IMG/VR virus record: IMGVR_UViG_3300046530_000118
Location: 1-45,994 of that record
Length of the DNA stretch: 45,994 nucleotides
Origin: a virus
Strand: one strand, 5' to 3'
Made by a program: the position numbers and the translations under genes. The notes beneath the pieces are model-generated. The model was not told where the DNA came from and did not search any database. It saw only the letters and a list, made by a program, of their open reading frames with translations. Shown piece after piece: positions 33,013-41,810 of the stretch (positions are counted from its first letter, which is position 1; every line of letters starts with the position of its first letter).

Positions 33013-33197
33013 CGGTCGAACTCGAGTCGATGCCGAACGGTGAAGACTGGCTGCTGATTCCTGTTCACGAAGGCATGTGCCGATACGAATCCTTGATCGA
33101 CTGCACTCTCGATCTGTCCGACATCGCAAAAATGAACGATTCGCTGCTGGTCCGCGCCGAAAACAAGGAGCGGATGCGTAGGGCTTTGGAGGAATAA
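32539..33197 (+). CDS. Tail assembly chaperone, -1 frameshifted long form
   Basis: Slipping back one base at 32970 joins the first 144 codons to a 75-codon frame (32970-33194) that ends at TAA 33195-33197, one base before the tape-measure ATG, giving 219 residues. The added part reads LTRDAYRPGHSQG, then ELESMPNGEDWLLIPVHEGM and YESLIDCTLDLSDIAKMND. It is a normal protein sequence that resembles the C-terminal partner of tail chaperones of this sheath type. Without the shift this frame has an internal ATG at 33030 but no good ribosome site. The product would bind the tape measure during tail assembly. Confidence 0.75.
32964..32970 (+). promoter_or_regulatory. Slippery heptamer CCCTTTC for -1 frameshifting
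   Basis: In the frame of the chaperone gene the bases read C CCT TTC, the exact X XXY YYZ form. After slipping, decoding continues in a frame that is open to the tape-measure start. A G+C-rich stretch follows about 15 bases downstream, which could supply a stimulating structure. Confidence 0.75.
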
Positions 33198-34856
33198 ATG
33201 GCTGATCAAGACGTCATCAAGGAGTTCTTGGTTGGCCTGGGCTTTAAGGTTGACGACAAGGGCGCGAAGGACTTCACGCAAAGTATCGACACTGCAACCA
33301 AGAGCGTGGTCAGGTTGGTGACTGTGATCGCCGGCGCCTCGCTGACGGTCGCCGCCGGCGTTTCGGCGTTCGCTTCCAACCTTGAGGGATTGTATTTCGC
33401 GTCCCAGCGGGTGGGTGCCTCAGCCGAAAACCTAAAGTCGGCCGAGTATGCCGCGCGTGACTTGGGTGCCTCAGCGGACGAGGCTCGGGGCTCGATCGAG
33501 GGTATCGCCAAGTTCCTCCGGGACAACCCAGGTGGCGAAGATTTCCTGAAAGGCATTGGCGTACAGACGCGGGACGCCAATGGCAACCTGCGTGATACCG
33601 CCGACATGCTGGTCAGCATCGGTCAGAAGCTGAAGTCCATGCCGTGGTACCAGGCAAATCAATACGCGGGCGTGCTGGGTATCGACGAGCGCACGCTGCG
33701 GGCGATTCAGGACGACAAGTTCGGCGCCAAACTGGAGCAGAATCGGAAGAAACTCAGGGACAGCGGCCTGGACCAGGCCACCGTGGACGCCCATGCATTC
33801 ATGGAGGTGCTGCGCAGCATCGGGTTGCAGTTCGAGACGTTCTCTATCCAGGTGCAAGCCGCGCTGATGGGCAAGCTCGGCCCGGATCTGCAACGCTTTG
33901 CCCAATGGTTCGAGCAGAACGGCCCGATGATCGCCAATCGAGTCGCTGACATTACCGTGAAGCTGATCGATTTCGTTGAGAAGGCCGGCCCATACCTTGG
34001 GAAAATCTGGGACTTCTTCGTCAAGCTGGATGAAGCCACTGACGGCTGGAGCACCAAGATAATTGCGTTGCTGTGGGCGCTGAACGCCATCGGTGCGCTG
34101 TCTGTGATTTCGGGCATCACCAGGCTTGCCGGGGCGTTCCTCGGTTTGGGCTCGGCAATTACTGGTGCTGGCGCAGCTGCCGCCGGTGCAACAGCATTGT
34201 CCACGCTGGCTGTCGGGCTTGGATCTGCGCTCTATTCGTCATCGCTCAATGAGGGCGAGGACGACATTGTCCAGCGCCGGCACGATGCCGAGGACGCAGC
34301 TGATGGCCGTCTGCGCGGCGGCGATGACATGGCCGGGCGCGTCATGCAGTTCTTCCAGGACCTGGGCTGGTCACCGGCTCAGTCCGCCGGGATCACCGCG
34401 AACCTCTCTGCCGAAAGCGGTTTCAACTCTTCGGCGGTGGGGGATGGCGGCCAGGCATACGGTGTCGCGCAGTGGCACCCTGACCGGCAGGCAAACTTCA
34501 AGAAGTGGGCCGGCAAGGACATTCGGCAGTCGACGCTTGAGGATCAGTTGAAGTTTGTCCACTACGAGCTCACTGAAGGGGCCGAGGTGGCAGCCGGCAA
34601 GCTTTTGAAGGCCTCGGAAAACTCGCGTGATGCTGGTGCGACCGTCTCTCGTTACTACGAGCGCCCCGGTGTTGATGAAACTGCCAGGGCAAGAGAAGCG
34701 GCCAGCCGGGGCGATGTGGCCAACCAGCTGCACCAGACGACCAACATCACCATTCATGGTGCGACTGACCCAAATGCCACGGCATCGGCGGTCAGCGGAG
34801 CCCAGAATCGGGTGAATCAGGACATCACCCGCAACCTGAACACGGCGGTGAACTGA
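33198..34856 (+). CDS. Tape measure protein with tail lysozyme domain
   Basis: 552 residues. It sets tail length and helps DNA entry. The N-terminal 240 residues are helical (NLEGLYFASQRVGASAENLK), hydrophobic segments lie around 295-345 (LLWALNAIGALSVISGITRL; AGAAAAGATALSTLAVGLG), and residues about 378-480 form a tail-lysozyme domain (RVMQFFQDLGWSPAQSAGIT, AESGFN with the probable catalytic Glu near 404, YGVAQWHPDRQANF). At about 1.5 angstrom per residue the tail would be some 80 nm long, short for a myovirus. Confidence 0.92.
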   Translation: MADQDVIKEFLVGLGFKVDDKGAKDFTQSIDTATKSVVRLVTVIAGASLTVAAGVSAFASNLEGLYFASQRVGASAENLKSAEYAARDLGASADEARGSIEGIAKFLRDNPGGEDFLKGIGVQTRDANGNLRDTADMLVSIGQKLKSMPWYQANQYAGVLGIDERTLRAIQDDKFGAKLEQNRKKLRDSGLDQATVDAHAFMEVLRSIGLQFETFSIQVQAALMGKLGPDLQRFAQWFEQNGPMIANRVADITVKLIDFVEKAGPYLGKIWDFFVKLDEATDGWSTKIIALLWALNAIGALSVISGITRLAGAFLGLGSAITGAGAAAAGATALSTLAVGLGSALYSSSLNEGEDDIVQRRHDAEDAADGRLRGGDDMAGRVMQFFQDLGWSPAQSAGITANLSAESGFNSSAVGDGGQAYGVAQWHPDRQANFKKWAGKDIRQSTLEDQLKFVHYELTEGAEVAAGKLLKASENSRDAGATVSRYYERPGVDETARAREAASRGDVANQLHQTTNITIHGATDPNATASAVSGAQNRVNQDITRNLNTAVN

Positions 34857-34857
34857 C

Positions 34858-35448
34858 ATGCCCAATTTTGCAGGCTTCATCACCATCGACCCGAAACGCT
34901 CCATCGGCAGCATCGTTGCCCACGTCACCATGGAAGAAGTGGCGACGGACGAACTGCAGATCACAGAACACCCGGTGGAGCTGGGTGCCAACATTACCGA
35001 CCATGCGTTCAAGAAGCCGGCGGACTTGATCGTCCGATGTGGCTGGAGCAATGCCAGCCTGGCTGGTGTGCTCGGTGGAGTGAAAGGTTTGGTGTCAGCA
35101 CTCACTGGCGGAGATGCGTTCGGGTCTGATTACGTGTCAAGCGTCTACAACCAACTCCTGGCGTTGCAGGAGTCGCGGATTCCGTTCGACGTCTCCACCG
35201 GCAAGCGCCTCTACACCAACATGTTGATGCGCAGCCTGGGCGTGACCACGGATGAGAAAAGCGAATACACGCTGATGGTGACGGCCGTCTTCAAGCAGGT
35301 CCTCATCGTGCAGACCCAGGCAACAACGCTGCCGCCGAGGGATGACCAGGCGCAACCGCAATCAACCGCCGAAACGTCCGACGCCGGCGTCAAGCAGGTC
35401 GCTCAGTCGTTCCCAGCCCCGGGCGGATGGCAGCCACCCAACGGATAA
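34858..35448 (+). CDS. Baseplate protein, Dit-like N-terminal domain
   Basis: 196 residues. The start (IVAHVTMEEVATDELQITEH, then PVELGANITDHAFKKPADL) is the Dit-like domain seen in proteins that follow tape measures, and the end is a proline/glutamine-rich tail. It would form the ring joining tail tube and baseplate. One base separates it from the tape-measure gene. Confidence 0.85.
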   Translation: MPNFAGFITIDPKRSIGSIVAHVTMEEVATDELQITEHPVELGANITDHAFKKPADLIVRCGWSNASLAGVLGGVKGLVSALTGGDAFGSDYVSSVYNQLLALQESRIPFDVSTGKRLYTNMLMRSLGVTTDEKSEYTLMVTAVFKQVLIVQTQATTLPPRDDQAQPQSTAETSDAGVKQVAQSFPAPGGWQPPNG

Positions 35449-35452
35449 GCCC

Positions 35453-35764
35453 ATGGCCAACTTTGAAATCCCGCTGTCGCCTAACGCGCAGACCTTCGTC
35501 GTTTCCTTGTCGGGTACCGACTACCGACTCACCGTGCAATGGCGTGATGCCGAGGGAGCAGGGTGGGTGGTCGATATCGCAGACACCAGCGGTAACCCGA
35601 TCATTCAGGGAATTCCGCTGGTGACGGGAGTGAACCTGTTGGACCAGTACGCCTACCTGGGCTTCACCGACGTGCTCTGGGTCCAGACCACGGCGGATCC
35701 CGACGCGGTACCGACATTCGACAATCTTGGGATCGGCTCCCATCTTTACTGGTTCACGGAGTAG
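35453..35764 (+). CDS. Baseplate plug-type protein (Pam3 gp18-like)
   Basis: 103 residues from the ATG at 35453. A small beta protein (FEIPLSPNAQTFVVSLSGTD; YRLTVQWRDAEGAGWVVDI; GIPLVTGVNLLDQYAYLG) of the type that occupies this place in DUF3383-sheath phages and is grouped with the Pam3 gp18 baseplate plug. An in-frame upstream extension reads into the previous gene and is not needed. Confidence 0.8.
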   Translation: MANFEIPLSPNAQTFVVSLSGTDYRLTVQWRDAEGAGWVVDIADTSGNPIIQGIPLVTGVNLLDQYAYLGFTDVLWVQTTADPDAVPTFDNLGIGSHLYWFTE

Positions 35765-35766
35765 CA

Positions 35767-36732
35767 ATGAGCGTTCCTCAGTACCTGCGCCAAATCAGCC
35801 TCAAGGTCGGTGACGCCGACGACGCCCTGGACCTTTCGGACATGCGAATCAGATTTGCGGTGCGAAGGGGCGATTTTAAAACGCCAAACTCCGCTGATAT
35901 CAGGGTCTACAACCTGAGCGATAACACTGTCCAGAGGGTTCAAAAGGAGTTCGAGAGGGTTGTCCTGCAGGCTGGGTACGCTGGTAATTATGGCGTGATC
36001 TTCGACGGCACGATCAAACAGGTCCGGCGTGGACGTGAGAGCCAGACTGATACCTACATCGACATCACCGCGGCTGATGGAGACAGCGCCTACAACTTCG
36101 CCGTGATGAATGTCACATTGGCTGCCGGCTCAACAGCAAACGACCACTTGGAACAGGTGCTGAGCTCAATGAAATCGCGCGGCATCACCATGGGTGAAGC
36201 GCCAGAGCTGTCTGCGACCAGGCTCCCTCGCGGGAAGGTGTTCTATGGAATGACCCGAGACTTTCTTGATGTCCTTGGAAAGACCCAGGATGTGAGTTGG
36301 AGCATTCAGGATGGGAAACTGACGCTCATCCCCAACAACGCCTACCTGCCAGGTGAAGCCGTGGTCGTAACTTCTGCGACAGGAATGATCGGGCTACCGG
36401 AGCAGACCCAGAATGGCATCAATGTACGTACGCTCCTGAACCCAGGCATCCGAATTGGGAAGCGCCTGCAAATAAACAACACAAGCATTCAGCAATACCG
36501 ATACGGCTTAAGCAATAACGCCGGGACATCCAATAGCTTTGTCAAACAGCAGGCCAAGATTGCCGACGACGGATTCTATAAAGCATTTGTCGTGGATCAC
36601 TACGGCGATACCAGGGGCAATGAGTGGTACACCGACACGATTTGCTTGGCCATTGACGCAACCGTACCAATTGGCTTGCTGCCGCAAACAGGTGGGGTTG
36701 GGCCGGTAGGCCCTGTCAGGCCGTACGGTTAG
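35767..36732 (+). CDS. Baseplate hub protein
   Basis: 321 residues. The order of genes (Dit-like, plug, this, spike) and the sequence (LRQISLKVGDADDALDLSDM; DSAYNFAVMNVTLAAGSTAN; KVFYGMTRDFLDVLGKTQDV; WSIQDGKLTLIP) fit the hub (gp27/gp44-like) beneath the tail tube. The end is a glycine/proline tail (GGVGPVGPVRPYG). Its last four bases overlap the stop of the inverted cargo gene 36729-37160. Confidence 0.85.
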   Translation: MSVPQYLRQISLKVGDADDALDLSDMRIRFAVRRGDFKTPNSADIRVYNLSDNTVQRVQKEFERVVLQAGYAGNYGVIFDGTIKQVRRGRESQTDTYIDITAADGDSAYNFAVMNVTLAAGSTANDHLEQVLSSMKSRGITMGEAPELSATRLPRGKVFYGMTRDFLDVLGKTQDVSWSIQDGKLTLIPNNAYLPGEAVVVTSATGMIGLPEQTQNGINVRTLLNPGIRIGKRLQINNTSIQQYRYGLSNNAGTSNSFVKQQAKIADDGFYKAFVVDHYGDTRGNEWYTDTICLAIDATVPIGLLPQTGGVGPVGPVRPYG

Positions 36733-37160
36733 GGGCACATCTCCATCGCCTGGGCATACCTCGTTCCTTGATTTGGCGAAGCAGTAACTGTGGCCATGCC
36801 GCCCTTGGCCAAGTCAGCGGTGACATATGCATTGGGCGGAGCATAGCTCTGGTTGCCGTCCTGTCGGACGATTACATATGACCCATCCAGGTGCGTACCC
36901 CAGCACCCCTTAAGTGACAGGGCGGGCCGCTTCGTGTTCTCCGCGGTAGAACCGCTATCCGAAAAAAGGTACGCCCGCATGTCCTTGGCGTGTGCCAGGG
37001 GCAGGTCGCACTTGCGGTCTCTGTAAAGAACCTCCATGGGCTTCGTGATCGGAAATTTGTCACCTACGCATTGGTGACCTTTGGCGGTCTGCACATACAC
37101 GACTTCAGCGCTGGCAATCGCCGGAAGCATCAATACCCCGACCAAAAACAACTTTCTCAT
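36729..37160 (-). CDS. Secreted cargo protein inserted backwards among baseplate genes
   Basis: 143 residues from the ATG at 37160 (ggagag upstream). A clear signal peptide, MRKLFLVGVLMLPAIASA, with cleavage before EVVYVQ, sends it to the periplasm. The mature part has four cysteines (GHQCVG, RDRKCDLP, LKGCWGT and the final EMCP), suggesting disulfides. The only minus-strand gene in the whole structural cluster, it sits between hub and spike, and its start is 12 bases from the divergent spike gene. This is a typical moron: made in the lysogen and acting on the cell envelope. The family is not recognised. Confidence 0.8.
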   Translation of the reverse strand: MRKLFLVGVLMLPAIASAEVVYVQTAKGHQCVGDKFPITKPMEVLYRDRKCDLPLAHAKDMRAYLFSDSGSTAENTKRPALSLKGCWGTHLDGSYVIVRQDGNQSYAPPNAYVTADLAKGGMATVTASPNQGTRYAQAMEMCP

Positions 37161-37171
37161 GGTGACTCTCC

Positions 37172-37867
37172 ATGGATTCACGCGAGCGGATGAACGACCC
37201 GATTGTTGGGTTATCGGTCGCCCTCAATGGGTGGCAGTCCAAAATTCAGACGGCAGTCCCCGGCATTATTCAGTCCTTCAATCCGGATGATATGACCTGC
37301 ACGGTTCAGCCCGCAATCAGCGGCCAGGTGCGGGATGAGACCGGGGCATTGACCGGCATTGAACTGCCGCTACTGGTGGATTGCCCCGTGCAGTTCCCGG
37401 CCGGTGGCGGCTGCACGCTGACCTTCCCAGTAAAAGCGGAGGACGAGTGCCTGATTGTTTTTTCGTCCCGCTGCATTGATTCCTGGTGGCAGTCAGGGGG
37501 CGTCCAAGCTCAGCCCGAGTTGCGCATGCATGACCTGTCGGACGGCTTCGCGTTGCTGGGTTTCCGGTCTCAACCCCGGGTGATCGGTGGGATCAGCGGC
37601 ACGGCTGCGCAGTTGCGCACCGATGACGGCGCCGCGTTCGTAGAGGTGGACTCGGCTACGCACGTCATCAACATCACGACGACAGCCCAGGTCAATCTGA
37701 CGGCACCAGTCATCAATTTGGCTGCCGCGGGCCAGACCCTGCTCAAGTTCGTGACTTCCACATTCCTGGCCTTGTTCAACAGCCACACCCACGCATCGAG
37801 CGGCGCAGGGATCCCCAATCAGCAGATGACCAATGCTCACATGACCACCACGGTGAAGGGGGGCTGA
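37172..37867 (+). CDS. Baseplate spike protein (Gp138-like)
   Basis: 231 residues. The N-terminal half (PGIIQSFNPDDMTCTVQPAI; LPLLVDCPVQFPAGGGCTLTF; DECLIVFSSRCIDSWWQSGG) is the OB-like Gp138 domain of membrane-piercing spikes. The C-terminal half is beta-helical (THVINITTTAQVNLTAPVIN), with the trimeric tip residues SHTHASS. The start is either 37172 or the ATG at 37190; neither has a strong ribosome site, perhaps because the cargo insertion altered the upstream region. Confidence 0.9.
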   Translation: MDSRERMNDPIVGLSVALNGWQSKIQTAVPGIIQSFNPDDMTCTVQPAISGQVRDETGALTGIELPLLVDCPVQFPAGGGCTLTFPVKAEDECLIVFSSRCIDSWWQSGGVQAQPELRMHDLSDGFALLGFRSQPRVIGGISGTAAQLRTDDGAAFVEVDSATHVINITTTAQVNLTAPVINLAAAGQTLLKFVTSTFLALFNSHTHASSGAGIPNQQMTNAHMTTTVKGG

Positions 37868-37868
37868 C

Positions 37869-38222
37869 ATGCGCTATCGAAAGCTCGACGCCAATGGCGA
37901 CTATTCCTTCGGCCACCAGCAGGCAGATTTTCTGCGTGACTCGCCGGAGGCAGTAGCGCAGGCCGTCAGCACCAGGTTGAAGCTCGATCAGGGTGAGTGG
38001 TTTCTCGATAAAACAGAAGGCATGCCGTGGGACAACCAAGTGCTGGGGGAGCGAACAGCCGCAACGCGCGACTCCGCAGTTCAGCGGCGAGTGCTCGGCA
38101 CGCAGGGCGTCACCCAGATCGACAGCTATGTGAGCACCACCGACCCAGAATCCCGGACCTTCACTCCAACGGTTGAAATCACCACGGACTACGGGCAGAC
38201 GACCATCAGCGAGAACCTGTAA
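37869..38222 (+). CDS. Baseplate wedge protein (gp25-like)
   Basis: 117 residues. It begins with YRKLDANGDYSFGHQQADFL and has the KLDQGEWFLDKTEGMPW stretch common to gp25/DUF2634-like baseplate proteins, ending in a beta segment. It is one base from the spike and directly before the J protein, the standard order. It would form part of the sheath initiator. Confidence 0.87.
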   Translation: MRYRKLDANGDYSFGHQQADFLRDSPEAVAQAVSTRLKLDQGEWFLDKTEGMPWDNQVLGERTAATRDSAVQRRVLGTQGVTQIDSYVSTTDPESRTFTPTVEITTDYGQTTISENL

Positions 38223-39401
38223 ATGGCCTCTTCAACTGCACCGATCATCTCGGCTACCGGCATTACGGCGCCGACCTATGCCGAGGTCCTGGCTTTTCTC
38301 CAATCGCAATTCCGCTCTATCTACGGTGACGACACCTACCTCGAATCCGATTCGCAGGACGGGCAATTCCTCAGCGTGATCGCCCTGGCCATTAGCGACG
38401 CAAACGCTGCGACGATTGCCGCTTATCTGTCGTTCTCGCCGGGCACCGCGCAAAAGGCCGCGCTGTCCAGCAATGTGAAGATCAACGGCATAAGCCGGGC
38501 GGTGCCGACCAACTCCGAAGCCGACCTGACCATCGTTGGCCAGGCTGGGACGGTGATTACCCAGGGCTTTGCGCAGGACCAGAACGACAACAAATGGGCG
38601 CTTCCAGCAACGGTGACCATTCCGCCTGAGGGCTCGATCATCGTTACGGCGGTTTGTGCGACGGTTGGGGCCATATCGGCCGGGCCTGACCAGATCAATA
38701 AGATTGCCACGATGACGCGCGGATGGCAGAGCGTCACCAATGCATCTTCAGCCAGCGAAGGCGCGCCAGTCGAAACCGACTCGGCGCTGCGCCAACGGCA
38801 AAAGACCTCGACCGCGCTGCCGTCGCGCACTGTGCTCGAAGGCACCATCGGTGCCGTGGCCAGCGTCTCTGGGGTCACCCGGTACGTTGCCTATGACAAC
38901 GACACCAACAACACCGATGCGAACGGAATTCCCGGGAACAGGCTGGCGATGGTGGTTGAGGGCGGCGATGTGAACGCGATTGCATCGGCCATTGCAGCGA
39001 AGAAAGGTCCAGGTGGGGGCACCTACGGCACGACGTCGGCCACAGTCATCAACGTCTACAACATGCCGATCACCATCAACTTTTTCCGTCCTACCTACCG
39101 CGCCATCACAGCGACGGCATCCCTCAAGGCGTTGCCCGGGTATACCTCCGCAATCGGTGCGGCGTTGCAGCAGGCTGTGTCCGACTACGTGAACCAGGTG
39201 GCAATCGGCGGCGGCCCCAGCGCAACGGTTGAATGGGCAGACGCGCTGACCGCGGCAAATAGCATTCCGGGCAGCAACACCTTCAAGTTGACCGCGCTCA
39301 CATTGTCCGGCCCGGGCGGCGCCGGCACACCCGACGTGCCACTGGCATTCAACCAAGCAGCCTCCTGCACGCCAGCGAGCGTTGTTCTAACGGTGACCTG
39401 A
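38223..39401 (+). CDS. Baseplate J-like protein
   Basis: 392 residues. J proteins form the wedge arms of the baseplate. Visible family features are YAEVLAFLQSQFRSIYGDDT, the ESDSQDGQFLSVIALAISDA segment and VETDSALRQRQKTSTALPSR, followed by GTIGAVASVSGVTRYVAYDN. The start abuts the stop of the preceding gene, and two bases separate it from the DUF2612 gene. Confidence 0.94.
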   Translation: MASSTAPIISATGITAPTYAEVLAFLQSQFRSIYGDDTYLESDSQDGQFLSVIALAISDANAATIAAYLSFSPGTAQKAALSSNVKINGISRAVPTNSEADLTIVGQAGTVITQGFAQDQNDNKWALPATVTIPPEGSIIVTAVCATVGAISAGPDQINKIATMTRGWQSVTNASSASEGAPVETDSALRQRQKTSTALPSRTVLEGTIGAVASVSGVTRYVAYDNDTNNTDANGIPGNRLAMVVEGGDVNAIASAIAAKKGPGGGTYGTTSATVINVYNMPITINFFRPTYRAITATASLKALPGYTSAIGAALQQAVSDYVNQVAIGGGPSATVEWADALTAANSIPGSNTFKLTALTLSGPGGAGTPDVPLAFNQAASCTPASVVLTVT

Positions 39402-39402
39402 C

Positions 39403-40899
39403 ATGGCAGATATCAAGGACTACACCGGGAAAATCACCAGCCAGCACTCGGACAAGCCCAAGTACATGGCGATGGTTGAGGCTGTTTCGCAGTGCTTTCT
39501 CGACACCAACGAAGTGGCATCGGGCCTACCCGAAGACTTTGACCTGGATAGCGCGGTAGATGCGCAGCTCGACGACGTGGGGTTGTGGGTAGGGATCTCG
39601 CGCAACATCGCCACGCCATTGACCAACGTCTACTTCTCACTGGACACCGCTGGGCTTGGCTTTGACCAAGGGGCTTGGAAAGGTCCGTTTGATCCGGACA
39701 ACGGCATCACCACGCTCGACAACGAGGCGTATCGGACTTTACTCAGGGCCAAAATCGGTGCCAACCACTGGGACGGCACGATGGAGTCATCCAAAGCCAT
39801 TCTCGATCTGGTCTTCAATCCTGACGGACACGCGCCATTTTACCCGGTCACCGCGAACAATGAGACGTTCGGCGTTGGTGACGGCGTACAGACGGCGTTC
39901 CAACTCAAATATCAAGGCCAGAACGTATATAGCTACACGTCAGCCACGTTGTACCGGACTGATTGGCAGGGCAAGCAACAGTTGTACCCGACGCCGCGCA
40001 CTAACATAGCTTTGCAGTCGAACGTGTTCAGTAACGGCGCATGGACGAAACAAAATACGTCAGTGGCCACTGGAATTGTACTTGCTCCGGACGGCACGCC
40101 AGCATTTCGCATGACTGAAAACGCGGCAAACACTACGCACCTCGTCCAACAGAACGGCAAAGTGGTGGCGGGCAATACCACTTACTGCCGGTCGATATTC
40201 GCCAAAGCGGACAGCGCCGGTCGTTATTTGTATCTGGACAGCGCGTCAATATCCAACTGGACGAACGTATGCAGCGCAACTTTTGACCTAATGAATGGGG
40301 TCATTCTAAGTGTATCCGGAACCCCCGACAACATAGGCATGGAACCGCTGCCGAATGGATGGTATCGCTGTTTCTTGGCGAGCACCACCATTGCTTCACC
40401 GGCTGCAGTCCCGATAAACATCTTCATCACGGCTGGCGGTCCTACTGCATATCTCGGAGACGGTGTGTCTGGGATTTACATAGCCGACTCCCAGTTTAAC
40501 GCAGGCAGCACTCCGGGTTCTTACATCGACACATTAGCATCTGCCGCCACTGTCACTGATTATGTTGCAGGTCCAGTTGGCCAGTTTACGCTTTCTGCAG
40601 CCCCGTTGTTCGGCGCTATTTTGTCATGGTCAGGCCAAGGCACGGCGTATGCCAGTGGCAGCTACGCCTTCCTGATCGATAACCAGGACATGACGATAAC
40701 GATCGGCGTGGCCGGTGATCCTCCCAGCGCAACCCAGTTGGCACTTCTAACGGGCGGGTACATCGCGCTCAAGCCGCAAAGTGTCGACATCAATTACTAC
40801 ATCTCCCCAACGGCGAGTGGACCGCTCTTCGGTTTCGACGCATCCAACCAATACATCGCCGGCTTCGATCAAGGAAGTTGGGGAAAGATCTATCCATAA
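39403..40899 (+). CDS. DUF2612 baseplate protein with an inserted binding module
   Basis: 498 residues, about twice the usual DUF2612 length. Residues 1-150 and 421-498 (YAFLIDNQDMTITIGVAG, then LLTGGYIALKPQSVDINYY and FGFDASNQYIAGFDQGSWG) make one normal DUF2612 protein. Between them, about 152-420 hold a foreign unit: a GDGVQTAFQL strand motif, then PRTNIALQSNVFSNGAWTK to about 385, a jelly-roll-like module seen on many phage fibres, then a closing GQFTLSAAPLFGAILSW. The inserted DNA (about 39850-40663) is more A/T-rich in its middle. The module probably recognises a surface sugar or positions the fibre. Confidence 0.85.
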   Translation: MADIKDYTGKITSQHSDKPKYMAMVEAVSQCFLDTNEVASGLPEDFDLDSAVDAQLDDVGLWVGISRNIATPLTNVYFSLDTAGLGFDQGAWKGPFDPDNGITTLDNEAYRTLLRAKIGANHWDGTMESSKAILDLVFNPDGHAPFYPVTANNETFGVGDGVQTAFQLKYQGQNVYSYTSATLYRTDWQGKQQLYPTPRTNIALQSNVFSNGAWTKQNTSVATGIVLAPDGTPAFRMTENAANTTHLVQQNGKVVAGNTTYCRSIFAKADSAGRYLYLDSASISNWTNVCSATFDLMNGVILSVSGTPDNIGMEPLPNGWYRCFLASTTIASPAAVPINIFITAGGPTAYLGDGVSGIYIADSQFNAGSTPGSYIDTLASAATVTDYVAGPVGQFTLSAAPLFGAILSWSGQGTAYASGSYAFLIDNQDMTITIGVAGDPPSATQLALLTGGYIALKPQSVDINYYISPTASGPLFGFDASNQYIAGFDQGSWGKIYP

Positions 40900-40911
40900 A
40901 TCGGAGTATCT

Positions 40912-41805
40912 ATGGCAACGAATGACTTTCTGCCGTTTGGCGGAGCCGCGGGCGCGAATGTGATGACCCAGGCAAATTATGCCGCGCTTGCCGCACGCAC
41001 CGCGGGATTTTCTGCGGGCACTGCAAACTCAGCGCAATTGAACAAGGTCTGGCGGCAAAGCTCATTGATCGCAGCAGTCGTCGGGCAAGTTATCAGTGAC
41101 TGGTCAGGCGGCGATGCCGTTGATGACGGGACAATCGCCAATTTGGTGATTGGTATCCAGAAGGCCGTCCGGGCACTGAAAAACATTGCCCGATTCACTG
41201 CTAGCGGCAGTTTCACTGTGCCCGTTGGAGTCACGCAACTTTGGGTATCGGGCTGTGCTGGCGGCGGCGGCGGCGCAGGTACTGCTTCCACTTCCACTCA
41301 GATCAACGCCGGTGGTGGTGGTGGCGGTGCCGGGCAATCAGCCATCAGGACGCCCTTCACTGTCACCCCCGGTCAGGTAATCACTATCACGATAGGTGCT
41401 GCCGGTGCTGCCGGCGCATTCGGTGGTGCTGGCGGCGCTGGCGGTAACACAGTTGTAGGCTCATTGGTTACGTTGGTGGCCGGTGGCGGCGGCGGACCCA
41501 GCAGCGGACCGACTACCGGCACATCTGGCGGCGGCGCAGCTGGCAACGGGTTTCCTGCAGGATCTACTGGCAACGACCAAATCGGCGCTGGCGCTGGCGG
41601 CTCTGGCGGTGCTGGTGCATCCGGCCCATTCGGCGGCGGCGGCGGTTCGCCGAAAGCCGTAGGCGGCGGCACAGCCATTGCCGGTCCAGCTGCTGTTGGG
41701 TTCGGCGGAGGAGGCGCCGGTGCTGGTGGGGTCAACGCCACATCGTTTGCTGGTGCCGCTCTCGGCGGTGCTGGTGCCCCCGGTCTAGTGATTTTGGAAT
41801 GGTGA
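40912..41805 (+). CDS. Tail fibre with glycine-rich tip
   Basis: 297 residues. The first 90 form the attachment domain ([40 protein letters not shown]). Residues about 95-115 ([20 protein letters not shown]) start a domain that is then built of glycine runs ([36 protein letters not shown]), ending in [10 protein letters not shown]. This is the layout of polyglycine-helix adhesins such as the gp38 tips of T-even phages. It is the likely receptor-binding protein. A tail-fibre assembly gene follows. Confidence 0.88.
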   Translation: MATNDFLPFGGAAGANVMTQANYAALAARTAGFSAGTANSAQLNKVWRQSSLIAAVVGQVISDWSGGDAVDDGTIANLVIGIQKAVRALKNIARFTASGSFTVPVGVTQLWVSGCAGGGGGAGTASTSTQINAGGGGGGAGQSAIRTPFTVTPGQVITITIGAAGAAGAFGGAGGAGGNTVVGSLVTLVAGGGGGPSSGPTTGTSGGGAAGNGFPAGSTGNDQIGAGAGGSGGAGASGPFGGGGGSPKAVGGGTAIAGPAAVGFGGGGAGAGGVNATSFAGAALGGAGAPGLVILEW

Positions 41806-41810
41806 GTGAA

